The notes beneath the pieces were generated by a model. That model did not search any database and had not been told where the DNA came from. It saw nothing but the letters and a program-made list of their open reading frames with translations. Shown here in pieces: positions 31,715-39,230 of a stretch of 64,000 nucleotides of DNA; position 1 is the stretch's first letter; every line of letters begins with the position of its first letter. Source of the stretch: Planctomycetota bacterium (GTDB lineage: Bacteria; Planctomycetota; UBA1135; JADKAF01); contig JADKAF010000001.1 of NCBI GenBank assembly GCA_016719295.1, positions 6,386,001 through 6,450,000 of the forward strand. Direction: 5' to 3'. Made by a program: the position numbers and the translations under genes.

Positions 31715-32896
31715 ATGACCGGCCCCGCATCCGAGCTCGAGCTCTCTCTCGCCCCCGAAGGCCTTCCGGCCGAACTCCTCCCGCTCTGGTCCCGGGCGGT
31801 CGCTGCGCTGACCGAGAGCGAGCTCGTCGCCGTGGTCCTGCGCTTCGGCTTCCGCACCGGCAAGCCCGAGACCTTCGTCGCGATCGGTCGCGAGCTGGGC
31901 GTGAATCGTGTCCGAGCGCAGGCCATCTTCACGAACGCTCTCGGTCGACTCGGGCGGCTGGAGGGGACGCGAGCCTTGGCGCGCTACCTCGCGAATCTCA
32001 ACGCGGTGCTGAGCGATGGGGCGGAGAGAGAACCAGTCAGGAGTTCGCCGCAGCAAGCGGCTCGCTACGAAGATCCGTTCGCAGCGCAGCCCTTCCGAGC
32101 ACAACCTCCTCTGATCAACGCGAGCCGCGAAGAGCTAGCGGCGGAGCCGCTCGTCGAGGACGTGCGCGTATTCGATCGCGGAGCAAAGCCGAGCGAGCCG
32201 TCGATCGCGGTCGCCATCGCGCCGAACGACGACGGCCCGAACGACGATGGCGAAGCCCTGATCGAAGCGGAAGAGCCCGTCTCCGAGAAAGAAGCCCTCG
32301 CTCTCGTCCGCGCCGCCGATCGCGAGCTTGCCCGCGCGATCGAGAGCTGCGCCGGCCGCGAGGACCTCGTGTCGGCTCTGCAGCGCGCTCGGAACCGCAT
32401 CGCCGCGGGAATGCGGGAGATCGAGCTCGCGTCGCCGAAGCCCGTCGTGCCGCCGAGTTCGCACCCGCAAGCAGAGCACGCCCCTACGTCGGCAGGGGAA
32501 CGCCGCGGTCGCCCCGCGAACGTCCAGGAGAACGCTCGCCGCGCGGCCGTGCTCGAGCGAGTCCAAGCCGGCGCGCTGACGAACGCCGAGGCAGCGAAGG
32601 AGCTCGGGCTCACGTACGGCGCGTGGGCCGGATGGAAGGCGAATCACCAGAAGCGCGCGGGCGTGATCGTTCCGGCATCGTCCGCCCGCGTCTCCGCTGC
32701 TCCTGCGCCGATCCCAAAGGGCAAGCGCGCACCTGGCCGGCTCGTCGACGCCGGAACGACCCCGACGTCCGCGACCAGCGAGTCGGACTTGGCCAAGCTA
32801 CTTGCGGAGCAGAGGGAACTCGAGCGCTTCGGCATCGAGCTGCGAGAGCGGGTCCGGGCGATGATCGCGTTGGTCTCGCGGTGGTTACCGGATTAG
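31715..32896 (+). CDS. Predicted DNA-binding protein: sigma-region-4-like N-terminus plus second HTH
   Basis: 393 residues from ATG 31715; upstream in-frame codons look non-coding. Residues about 28-85 read LTESELVAVVLRFGF, then FVAIGRELGVNRVRAQAIF and TNALGRLGRL, which fits the helix-turn-helix of sigma-70 region 4 (usual pattern RFGLDG..., EIGREFGVTRERVRQIE, ALRKL). A long acidic linker (NDDGPNDDG) and helices follow. At about 260-310 an Arg-Gly-Arg-Pro AT-hook-like patch (RRGRPANV) precedes a second HTH (LERVQAGALTNAEAAKELGLT) of the transposase/Myb kind. No region 2, so it is not a complete sigma factor. Likely a chromatin-associated or regulatory protein; family not recognised. Confidence 0.75.
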   Translation: MTGPASELELSLAPEGLPAELLPLWSRAVAALTESELVAVVLRFGFRTGKPETFVAIGRELGVNRVRAQAIFTNALGRLGRLEGTRALARYLANLNAVLSDGAEREPVRSSPQQAARYEDPFAAQPFRAQPPLINASREELAAEPLVEDVRVFDRGAKPSEPSIAVAIAPNDDGPNDDGEALIEAEEPVSEKEALALVRAADRELARAIESCAGREDLVSALQRARNRIAAGMREIELASPKPVVPPSSHPQAEHAPTSAGERRGRPANVQENARRAAVLERVQAGALTNAEAAKELGLTYGAWAGWKANHQKRAGVIVPASSARVSAAPAPIPKGKRAPGRLVDAGTTPTSATSESDLAKLLAEQRELERFGIELRERVRAMIALVSRWLPD

Positions 32897-32906
32897 GGCG
32901 AGCTGC

Positions 32907-32945
32907 TCCACCCCACTAGGGGCCTGGTCCCTGTTTGATCGACGG
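32907..32945. terminator. Hairpins after a convergent gene pair; degenerate palindrome copy
   Basis: CCCC-ACTA-GGGG is followed by AGGGGCC-T-GGTCCCT and TTTGATCGAC, between the convergent ends of the two-HTH protein (32896) and the HEAT protein (32963). The block from 32918 resembles one arm of the 74-bp palindrome (AGGGGTCTGACCCC, TTGATCGATG) at most positions, with paired changes that keep the stem. It may terminate transcription from one or both sides. Confidence 0.55.
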
Positions 32946-32962
32946 AGCGACGCGCATCGCGC

Positions 32963-34288
32963 CTACCGCGGCTTCGCCTGCGCTTCCCACCACGCGCGCA
33001 ACGTCGCGATGCCCGACTGCCGTGCCGCCGCGTTGGGTGCATAGCCGCTGGTCGCGAAGTCGAAGCGCCGGTAGGGGAAGAGCCCGTTCATGAGCTGCTG
33101 CAGCCCGTTCCACGCGGCCGTGCGCACGCGGGCGTCTGGGTGATCCAGCAGTTCGAGGAGCCGCGGGCCGACGCGGCGATCGCGGAAGCGAGAGAGGACC
33201 TCGGCATGCTTCACCTGGTGCTCCAGCGTCTGCGGCTGCGCGATCAGCACGACCTCGAGACCGGAGGGATCATCGCGCCGGCGCAGGAGATCGGCAGCGA
33301 CGAGCGCGGCGGAGAGATCGTCGCCGCGCAGCAGTTGCTGCAAGATTTTCTGGTCGAGTCCGCCGACGAGCAGGCCGAGCGCTTCGAGCGCGGCCGCGCG
33401 CAGCTCGGGCTTCGCGTGTACGAGCAGCTCGCGCAGCTCGGTCACTCCGGCGTTAGGCGATTGCTTCCGCAGGAGCTCGGCGGTCTGTCGCACCTCGTAC
33501 TCGTTCGTCGCTTGCGGCAGCGTGGCCACGATCGCTTCGAGCAGCGGAGCGGGCAGCTTGCGCTCGCCGTCGAGCAAGCCCCGGATCGGACCGAGGCGCA
33601 CGGGCTCGGCTCGGAGCAGCGCGGCGAGCTCCGCGGCGTGCTTTGCCTCGAAGCCGGTGAGATAGGCGAGCGCTGCCGCGCGCGCGGAGGGCTCTGCCGA
33701 CTTCGCCAGCGGCTCGACCGCGGCGCGCAGCGCCGCGGTGCGCGACGCGAGCGGCCGGAGACGATGCAGCACGGACACGACCGTGCTTCCGCTCGCGTCG
33801 GGGTGCAGCCAGGAGAGCAGCGCGGCGAAGAGCTCCTCTTCGCGCTCGAGGTTCATGCCGTGCAGCAGATAGAGAACGCCCGCGCGCTCGTTCTCGGGCA
33901 GTGCTCGTAGCTCCGCCGCGAGCTGCGTCACCGTGCTGCGCTCCGCTTCGAGGTCGATGAGCCGTACGAGAGCGGCCAAACGCAAGAAGCCCGGCCCTGC
34001 GTCGATCAGCTTCTTCCACATCGCGCGCGTCGGGCCTTTCGGCTGGTTCTGCGTGAGCTGAGCCAGGAGCAGAACCCCGTAGTGCTGCGCGTTGCGCTTC
34101 CAGCCGACGATGTCCTTCTGGATCCACGGCACCAGCGCCGGGTCGGCGCGATCGAAGAGCTCGCGATACGCCGAGGAGCTCGCGGCGTGATCGTCGCCGG
34201 CGAGCTGCTGCACGAGGCGCTCGAGGTCGGCTTGCGCGCGCGCGTCGGTCGCGGAGAGCAGCGCCAACAAGTAGAGCGGGGCGCGCAT
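32963..34288 (-). CDS. Exported HEAT-repeat protein
   Basis: 441 residues from ATG 34288, with a short signal peptide (LYLLALLSATDARAQA). The remainder is a series of paired helices with HEAT/PBS-type repeats, for example LLRRRDDPSGLEVVLIA and LLELLDHPDARVRTAAWNGLQ (the DxxVRxxA type pattern near 400). No catalytic motif. Its start codon shares one base with the stop of the upstream VWA-like gene (TGATG), so the two are translationally coupled and probably act together. HEAT repeats serve as protein-binding scaffolds; the partner is likely the neighbouring protein. Confidence 0.85.
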   Translation of the reverse strand: MRAPLYLLALLSATDARAQADLERLVQQLAGDDHAASSSAYRELFDRADPALVPWIQKDIVGWKRNAQHYGVLLLAQLTQNQPKGPTRAMWKKLIDAGPGFLRLAALVRLIDLEAERSTVTQLAAELRALPENERAGVLYLLHGMNLEREEELFAALLSWLHPDASGSTVVSVLHRLRPLASRTAALRAAVEPLAKSAEPSARAAALAYLTGFEAKHAAELAALLRAEPVRLGPIRGLLDGERKLPAPLLEAIVATLPQATNEYEVRQTAELLRKQSPNAGVTELRELLVHAKPELRAAALEALGLLVGGLDQKILQQLLRGDDLSAALVAADLLRRRDDPSGLEVVLIAQPQTLEHQVKHAEVLSRFRDRRVGPRLLELLDHPDARVRTAAWNGLQQLMNGLFPYRRFDFATSGYAPNAAARQSGIATLRAWWEAQAKPR

Positions 34289-35976
34289 CAACCACCACCG
34301 CCCGAGGTCGGGCCGCTCGGCGTGCCGGTGCTTCCGCCGGCGGCGCGCGTCGGCCGGCGCGGCGTCGTCGGGCCGACGGGCTGCTGATCGGTCTTCGGTC
34401 GCGCGCGCGTGGTCGCGCGGCCGCCGCCATCCATCGCCGGCCAGAAGCGCGCGATGCCGTTCTGCCGCAGCGCGGCGCCGAAGGGGCTCTTGCCCCAGCG
34501 CGACAGGTAGTCCACGCAGAGCGCGTCGAGCCGCTCGAGCTCCGCGCGCAGCGTCTCCCCGCCCGGCAGCTCGACGGCGTAGAACGGCTTCACGCCGTGG
34601 CAGAGGCTCAAGTTCGAGAAGCTGACGCCGGTGACCCGTTGCTCCTCCTGGACCGCCGGCTGCTCCGGTGAAAGCAGCTCGTCGGCGCGGCCATCGACCA
34701 GCTGCGGGGCCAGGTCGCGGCACCAAGCGGCGTAGGTGATCAAGTTGACGCGCGTGAGCTGTAGCAGGACCACCGTGTATTGCGCCGCCGCGGCGCAGCG
34801 CGGCGTCGTGCGTTCCCTGGGGATGCGCGCGAGCTCCGCGGCGAGCGCATCGCCGAGCTGCCGTGCTTCTTCGGCGGCGTCCTCGGCGCTCTTCGCGTGG
34901 CGTGAGAAGCTCGCGGTCTCGAGCAATCCGAGAGAACGCCCCGTGCGCGCGCGGTCGAGCGACGCCGAGGTGGGGCTCAGCTTGACCGGCGGCTCGCTGC
35001 GGAGGAGCCCGGCCTTCGCCGCCGCGCGCCAGGTCTCGACCATCGCGCGGAAGCTCGGATCCTTGCCGAGCGTTGCGAGCGTCTCCGCGCGCGACGCCGT
35101 GAGCGGGGCGAGCTGCGCCAGCAGCACGCTGCTCCACGCGTCGTCCTCGGGCGCGTGATCGCCGGTGCAGAAGAGGCACTGCGTGCGGAACCCGCAGCTA
35201 TGCGCGGTCTGCTGGCTGTTCGCGTGCAGGTACACGCGGCCCTCGGTGGCGGCGGCGAGGCGGCTGTAGCCCCACGGCGCATGCCCGGCCGCCGTGGACT
35301 CGTTCGCGGAATGGAGCTGGAACAGCCAGCCCCACGGCAGATCGATGACCGCGCCATCCGCGCCGGTCATCGTCGCGCCGCGCGGCTTCTCCGCGTACGC
35401 GTTCTCGGCCCAGTAGCTGTCGGCCAGCGTCGCCTCGGAGGTCAGCATCTCGACGCGCACCTTGGCCTTCTGCAGCGTGGCGACCGTCGCCTCGACATCG
35501 TCCTCGACGTCGCCGTTCTCGAGCGCCGCGATCAGCAGCACGCGTTCGCCCGAGCTGCCGCTGAACGCGCCGGCCGCGGCGCGCGCCGTGGCGAACACGT
35601 TCTGGAAGTACCCGCCCTCGCGGGCGATCTCGGTCTGCATCGCGCGCACGACCGCTTGGTGCTCGAGCGTCGGCTCCACCACGAGCGGGTCCTTCGCGCC
35701 GGTCACGGCGAGCCCGAGGCGCGTCTGCGTCAAGGTCTTCGCGTTCGCCGCGATCGCTGCGGTGAACGCATCGACGAACCCGCCCTTCACGAGCTCCGGC
35801 GACGGATCGAGCAGCACGATCAGCGTGCGTTCCGTCGCTTCGCGCGAGCTGCCGCCGAGGACGACGTTCAGCGGGCGCGTCAGGGTGCGGCCGGGCTCGG
35901 TGACGGCGGCGGCGGTCGGTGGCGACTGCGGGAGGCTCGCGGTCGCGAGCGCCAGGACGATCGAGAGGGCGGACAT
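34288..35976 (-). CDS. Exported protein with von Willebrand A-like domain
   Basis: 562 residues from ATG 35976 with a signal peptide (LSIVLALATASLPQS). Residues about 45-200 resemble a VWA fold: a first strand ending in Asp-x-Ser (TLIVLLDPSPELV), an ASP-free MIDAS second loop, and strands RLGLAVTG, RVLLIAALENGDVED and VRVEMLTSE. The middle has a Cys-x-x-Cys containing segment (CGFRTQCLFCTGDH) that could bind metal. The last ~60 residues are Pro/Thr/Gly-rich and disordered (ending in GGGG). The stop overlaps the start of the HEAT protein. The role is unknown; a two-protein surface or periplasmic complex is a fair guess. Confidence 0.75.
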   Translation of the reverse strand: MSALSIVLALATASLPQSPPTAAAVTEPGRTLTRPLNVVLGGSSREATERTLIVLLDPSPELVKGGFVDAFTAAIAANAKTLTQTRLGLAVTGAKDPLVVEPTLEHQAVVRAMQTEIAREGGYFQNVFATARAAAGAFSGSSGERVLLIAALENGDVEDDVEATVATLQKAKVRVEMLTSEATLADSYWAENAYAEKPRGATMTGADGAVIDLPWGWLFQLHSANESTAAGHAPWGYSRLAAATEGRVYLHANSQQTAHSCGFRTQCLFCTGDHAPEDDAWSSVLLAQLAPLTASRAETLATLGKDPSFRAMVETWRAAAKAGLLRSEPPVKLSPTSASLDRARTGRSLGLLETASFSRHAKSAEDAAEEARQLGDALAAELARIPRERTTPRCAAAAQYTVVLLQLTRVNLITYAAWCRDLAPQLVDGRADELLSPEQPAVQEEQRVTGVSFSNLSLCHGVKPFYAVELPGGETLRAELERLDALCVDYLSRWGKSPFGAALRQNGIARFWPAMDGGGRATTRARPKTDQQPVGPTTPRRPTRAAGGSTGTPSGPTSGGGG

Positions 35977-36129
35977 GGGGGCATGATAAACGTGGAGCGC
36001 AGATGGCGGGCATCCACTCAGGTGCGCTCGGTGCCCGCGGGTGGGATCGGCCGAGCCTCCTCGAGAGCGCTGGGCGCGCCATGGATCTCCATCGCGCCGC
36101 AATCTGTCCCCTGGTCGATGTTCCCGTCG

Positions 36130-36157
36130 GGAAGGTCGTCGGAGACGACGACCTTCC
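36130..36157 (-). terminator. Hairpin downstream of the double-LamG gene
   Basis: Perfect stem of 12 bases (GGAAGGTCGTCG, 36130-36141; loop GAGA; complement 36146-36157), 29 bases after the stop codon of the gene at 36186-38570 on the minus strand. No T-run follows, which is common for hairpin terminators in GC-rich genomes. The sequence just to its left (TCTGTCCCCTGGTCGATG, from about 36104) weakly resembles the palindrome motif at 26907. Confidence 0.6.
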
Positions 36158-36185
36158 GCGGCCGTGGCGCTCGCGACGCTCGAGC

Positions 36186-38570
36186 TCAGAGCGAGAGGAT
36201 CGTAAGCTCCACTCCGTCCGTCGCACTGATACCCTGCGGACCGCAGACGTCGGCCCACAGGAACTGCGCCGCGGCACGGCCGCCCACGAGCAAGGCGTCG
36301 TTGGGGACCGGCGTCGCGAAGCGCACCACACCGTTCGCGAGGGAGACGGTGGAAGCGACGGCGAAGATCGGCGCGGCGGGGTCCATCCAGAGCTGGACTC
36401 CCAGCAGGTTGATCGGGGTCGTCAACGCCGAGCTCGAGAGCACGAGCACGCCCGCTGCCGGACCTCGCACGTCGATGCATCCCAGGGCGAGGTGCGCGTT
36501 GGAGATCCAGGGGATGGAAGTGATCACCATCGTCGCCGGCGTTGCGCAGACCGACGAAGGCGCACCGATCCGCGCGACGCCGCGCGTGGCCAGACCCAGA
36601 TGGGAGCTGAACTCGGTGACGAATTCGACCGGCCCCATCGCAGCGGCGTGGTGATTGCCCGAGCCGTCCAGGAGGTTGCCCTCCATGGCGTAGGAGGCGA
36701 TCAAGCCGGGGATGCAGCACAGCTCGCGGTTCTTCGTGGAGCCGATCTCGCCCTCGGTGCGGGCGAAGCTCCAGATCCGCACCTCGTCGATGCGGCCCTC
36801 GAACTCCTCGGCGCCGTTGTTGTCGCCCTTGCCGATGCGGAGCGCGCCGCCGGTCCTCACCATCGGTCCGGGGTGGGTGAATGCGGAGCCGAGCAGCACT
36901 CCGTCCATGTACAGCTTCGCGATCGTGCCGTCCCAGGTCCCGGCGAGGTGAACCGGCCTGCCGATCGGCAGCGCGGTCCCGGTGGGCCACACGATGTTGC
37001 GGCCCCCCGCGGTGAAGACCTGCCACTGCGGGCTCCCCAACTCGATGCGGAGGTTGTAGCTCTCCTGATTCGGAGTCGGGTTCTTGCGCACGATCGTCGG
37101 CCGACCGCTCGAAGGCGAGTCGACCTGGATCCAGGCCTCGACCGTGAGGCCGCTCGTGGGTACGAGCTCGGGCGCGTCCGGCACCTCGAGGAAGCTCCCC
37201 GACGGCGCGAGCCTCAGGGCTCGGGCGAAGCTCGTGACCTCCGGTCCGAAGCGTGCCGTGCCGCGGGCGCCGGCATTGCGGCTGCCCACGGAGTCGACGA
37301 AGCTCCCGTTCAGGTGCCATGCCGCGACCAACGCGCTTCCATCGTTGAGCTCGCGCCGCATGCCATCCGCGATCTCGGACGCCGTGCGCGCTCGACTCCA
37401 AAGGCGCACCTCATCGATCGCGCCGACGAAGGCTTCGAGCCCGTTGTCGTCGCCCTTGCCGATGCGCAGCTCCCCACCGGTGTCGCGGAGCGCGCCGGGG
37501 AAGGAGCCGTTCGAGCCGAGCAGCACACCGTCCATGTACAGGCGAGCGGTCGTTCCGTCCCAGGTGCCGGCGAGGTGAACGGGTCGACCGAGCGGCATCT
37601 GCGTCCCGCGCGCCCAGATCGCGTTGTTCCCTCCGGCCGTCCAGGCGCCCCACTGAGGCGAGCCGCCTTCGATGCGTAGGTTGTAGCTCTCCATGAACGG
37701 CACGGGGTTCTTCCGCACGATCGTGGGCCGCCCAATGAGGCTGGAGTCCAGGATCACCCACGCCTCGACCGTTAGTCCGCTGGAAGGGACGAACGCCGCG
37801 GCATGCGAGGCCGCGAGGTAGCTGTCGCCCTGCGGTCGGAGGTCGAGCGAACGCGTCTCGGCTTCCATCTCGAGCTCGAGCTCGTCGAAGTAGAAGCCCA
37901 CCGAGCTCGCCCCGTCGCCCGACTCGAGGCGCAGCTCGTCGAAGCGGAAGTCGGCGACCATGACATCCAGGTCCGCTGCTCCGCTGGGTCTGCTGATGCT
38001 CGGGTTCAGCCAGAGGCGCAGGTGCTCGTCTCCGGCGCGGAAGTCGATGCGGCAGACGAGCCAGCTCAGGTTGACGGGGCTGCTGCCGGGGATGGTCCAC
38101 GGTCCGCGCCCGCCGTGGAAGTCGTAGATGCCGAGGGCACCGGTCCGGCCGGGATTGCCGAGGAACATCTGCTCGCCCACGCCTTGGCGCCAGAGGCTCA
38201 AGCCGCCGTACTGATGGTCGCTCGCGGCGTCGCGTTCCATGTGGAAGCGGACCCACACGCTTGTTCCGTCTGCTCCGAAATCTCCACCCTGGAGGTGCTG
38301 CGGATAAGGCCAGGACGCGGTGTCGAGAGTACGGAACGAGCCGTTCCCCGCGCCCGAGCAGCGCATCGACTTCCCGCGATAGACACGGTGGAGCGAGACC
38401 GTTCCGGTCGTACTGCGCCACGCCCCGGCCCAACCGGGACCGCCATCCTGACCCTGCAGGTTTCCGGTCGGGTACTCGAAGTCTTCGTAGGCGATGGAGG
38501 AGTACTGCGCCGAGGCGCTGCCGCAGACGGCCAGCAGCGCGCTGCCGACCCAACCGGAGAATCCGTGCAT
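36186..38570 (-). CDS. Secreted protein with two tandem LamG domains and a surface domain
   Basis: 794 residues from ATG 38570; signal peptide ends after AlaSerAla near residue 21. An N-terminal beta-sandwich (about 25-235) precedes two LamG/concanavalin domains, each of about 200 residues and near repeats of one another: SSGLTVEAWVILDSS and TSGLTVEAWIQVDSP, RPTIVRKNP, HLAGTWDGT, LYMDGVLLGS, GGELRIGKGDDNG and GGALRIGKGDNNG, IDEVRLWSRA and IDEVRIWSFA. The end is a variant of the shared surface domain (CATPATMVITSI..., LGCIDVRGPAAG, AAQFLWADVCG). LamG modules bind sugars or proteins; the protein likely works outside the cell. Confidence 0.87.
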   Translation of the reverse strand: MHGFSGWVGSALLAVCGSASAQYSSIAYEDFEYPTGNLQGQDGGPGWAGAWRSTTGTVSLHRVYRGKSMRCSGAGNGSFRTLDTASWPYPQHLQGGDFGADGTSVWVRFHMERDAASDHQYGGLSLWRQGVGEQMFLGNPGRTGALGIYDFHGGRGPWTIPGSSPVNLSWLVCRIDFRAGDEHLRLWLNPSISRPSGAADLDVMVADFRFDELRLESGDGASSVGFYFDELELEMEAETRSLDLRPQGDSYLAASHAAAFVPSSGLTVEAWVILDSSLIGRPTIVRKNPVPFMESYNLRIEGGSPQWGAWTAGGNNAIWARGTQMPLGRPVHLAGTWDGTTARLYMDGVLLGSNGSFPGALRDTGGELRIGKGDDNGLEAFVGAIDEVRLWSRARTASEIADGMRRELNDGSALVAAWHLNGSFVDSVGSRNAGARGTARFGPEVTSFARALRLAPSGSFLEVPDAPELVPTSGLTVEAWIQVDSPSSGRPTIVRKNPTPNQESYNLRIELGSPQWQVFTAGGRNIVWPTGTALPIGRPVHLAGTWDGTIAKLYMDGVLLGSAFTHPGPMVRTGGALRIGKGDNNGAEEFEGRIDEVRIWSFARTEGEIGSTKNRELCCIPGLIASYAMEGNLLDGSGNHHAAAMGPVEFVTEFSSHLGLATRGVARIGAPSSVCATPATMVITSIPWISNAHLALGCIDVRGPAAGVLVLSSSALTTPINLLGVQLWMDPAAPIFAVASTVSLANGVVRFATPVPNDALLVGGRAAAQFLWADVCGPQGISATDGVELTILSL

Positions 38571-39167
38571 GGCTACCGTGGCTCCGCGTGAGGACTGGAT
38601 CGTACGCACGTGGTGCGGCGAGAAGGGCAGCGCTCGAGGCCAAGCTCCCAGCCGCATGCGCTCGCGACCTGCGAACGATGCTGAGGATCCGGGGCCGCAT
38701 CACGCGGGGCGGGGGGATTCCCTCGGAGAATCCCGTTTCTCCGCGCGGGAGGCAGACGTCGGGGCCCGGTCTCCTGGCGTCGGCGCTCCGCGCTCGTGCG
38801 CCCTCTGGAGTCGCCTCTCCGCCGTGATCCCTTTGGGCAGGTCGCCTCGGCGTTCTCTCGGAGCAGGTTGCTCCTCTCGGCGGCAACTCCGCTAGAGTTC
38901 CCCATCTCTGCACCTGCCGGACCAACGGCCCGCTGCCGTCATGTCTCACCGCGCAGGCGGTCCTGCGACGAGCCCCGAGGGTTCGATCTCGCGCGGGGGC
39001 GAGTGCGGCTGCCGACGAGATCCCTCTCCGGGTTCGGGCGCCTCCGCAGCCTCGCGGCGTGGAGCTCGTGGTCCGAGACGTCGCGCCTGCTCAGGCCGTC
39101 GGGATGAGCCGCCGTCCACGAGAACGGCAGTGGATAGATGCGCTGGAGCGCCGTCGCCGAACGCGGC
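38571..39167. other. Intergenic region, no gene seen
   Basis: About 600 bases between the double-LamG gene and the C25 peptidase gene (same strand). None of the open frames here has a recognisable protein or a good ribosome-binding site. It should hold the promoter of the double-LamG gene. Confidence 0.4.
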
Positions 39168-39204
39168 GGCCCGCGTCCGCGATGCGAGATCGCGAACGCG
39201 GGCC
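39168..39204 (-). terminator. Hairpin downstream of the C25 peptidase gene
   Basis: 16-base stem with one mismatch: GGCCCGCGTCCGCGAT (39168-39183), loop GCGAG, then ATCGCGAACGCGGGCC (39189-39204). It lies 26 bases past the stop codon of the peptidase gene at 39231. The stem is GC-rich with no T-run, typical of terminators in such genomes. Confidence 0.65.
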
Positions 39205-39230
39205 GTCACTCGAAGCTCGACGATCGCGAG

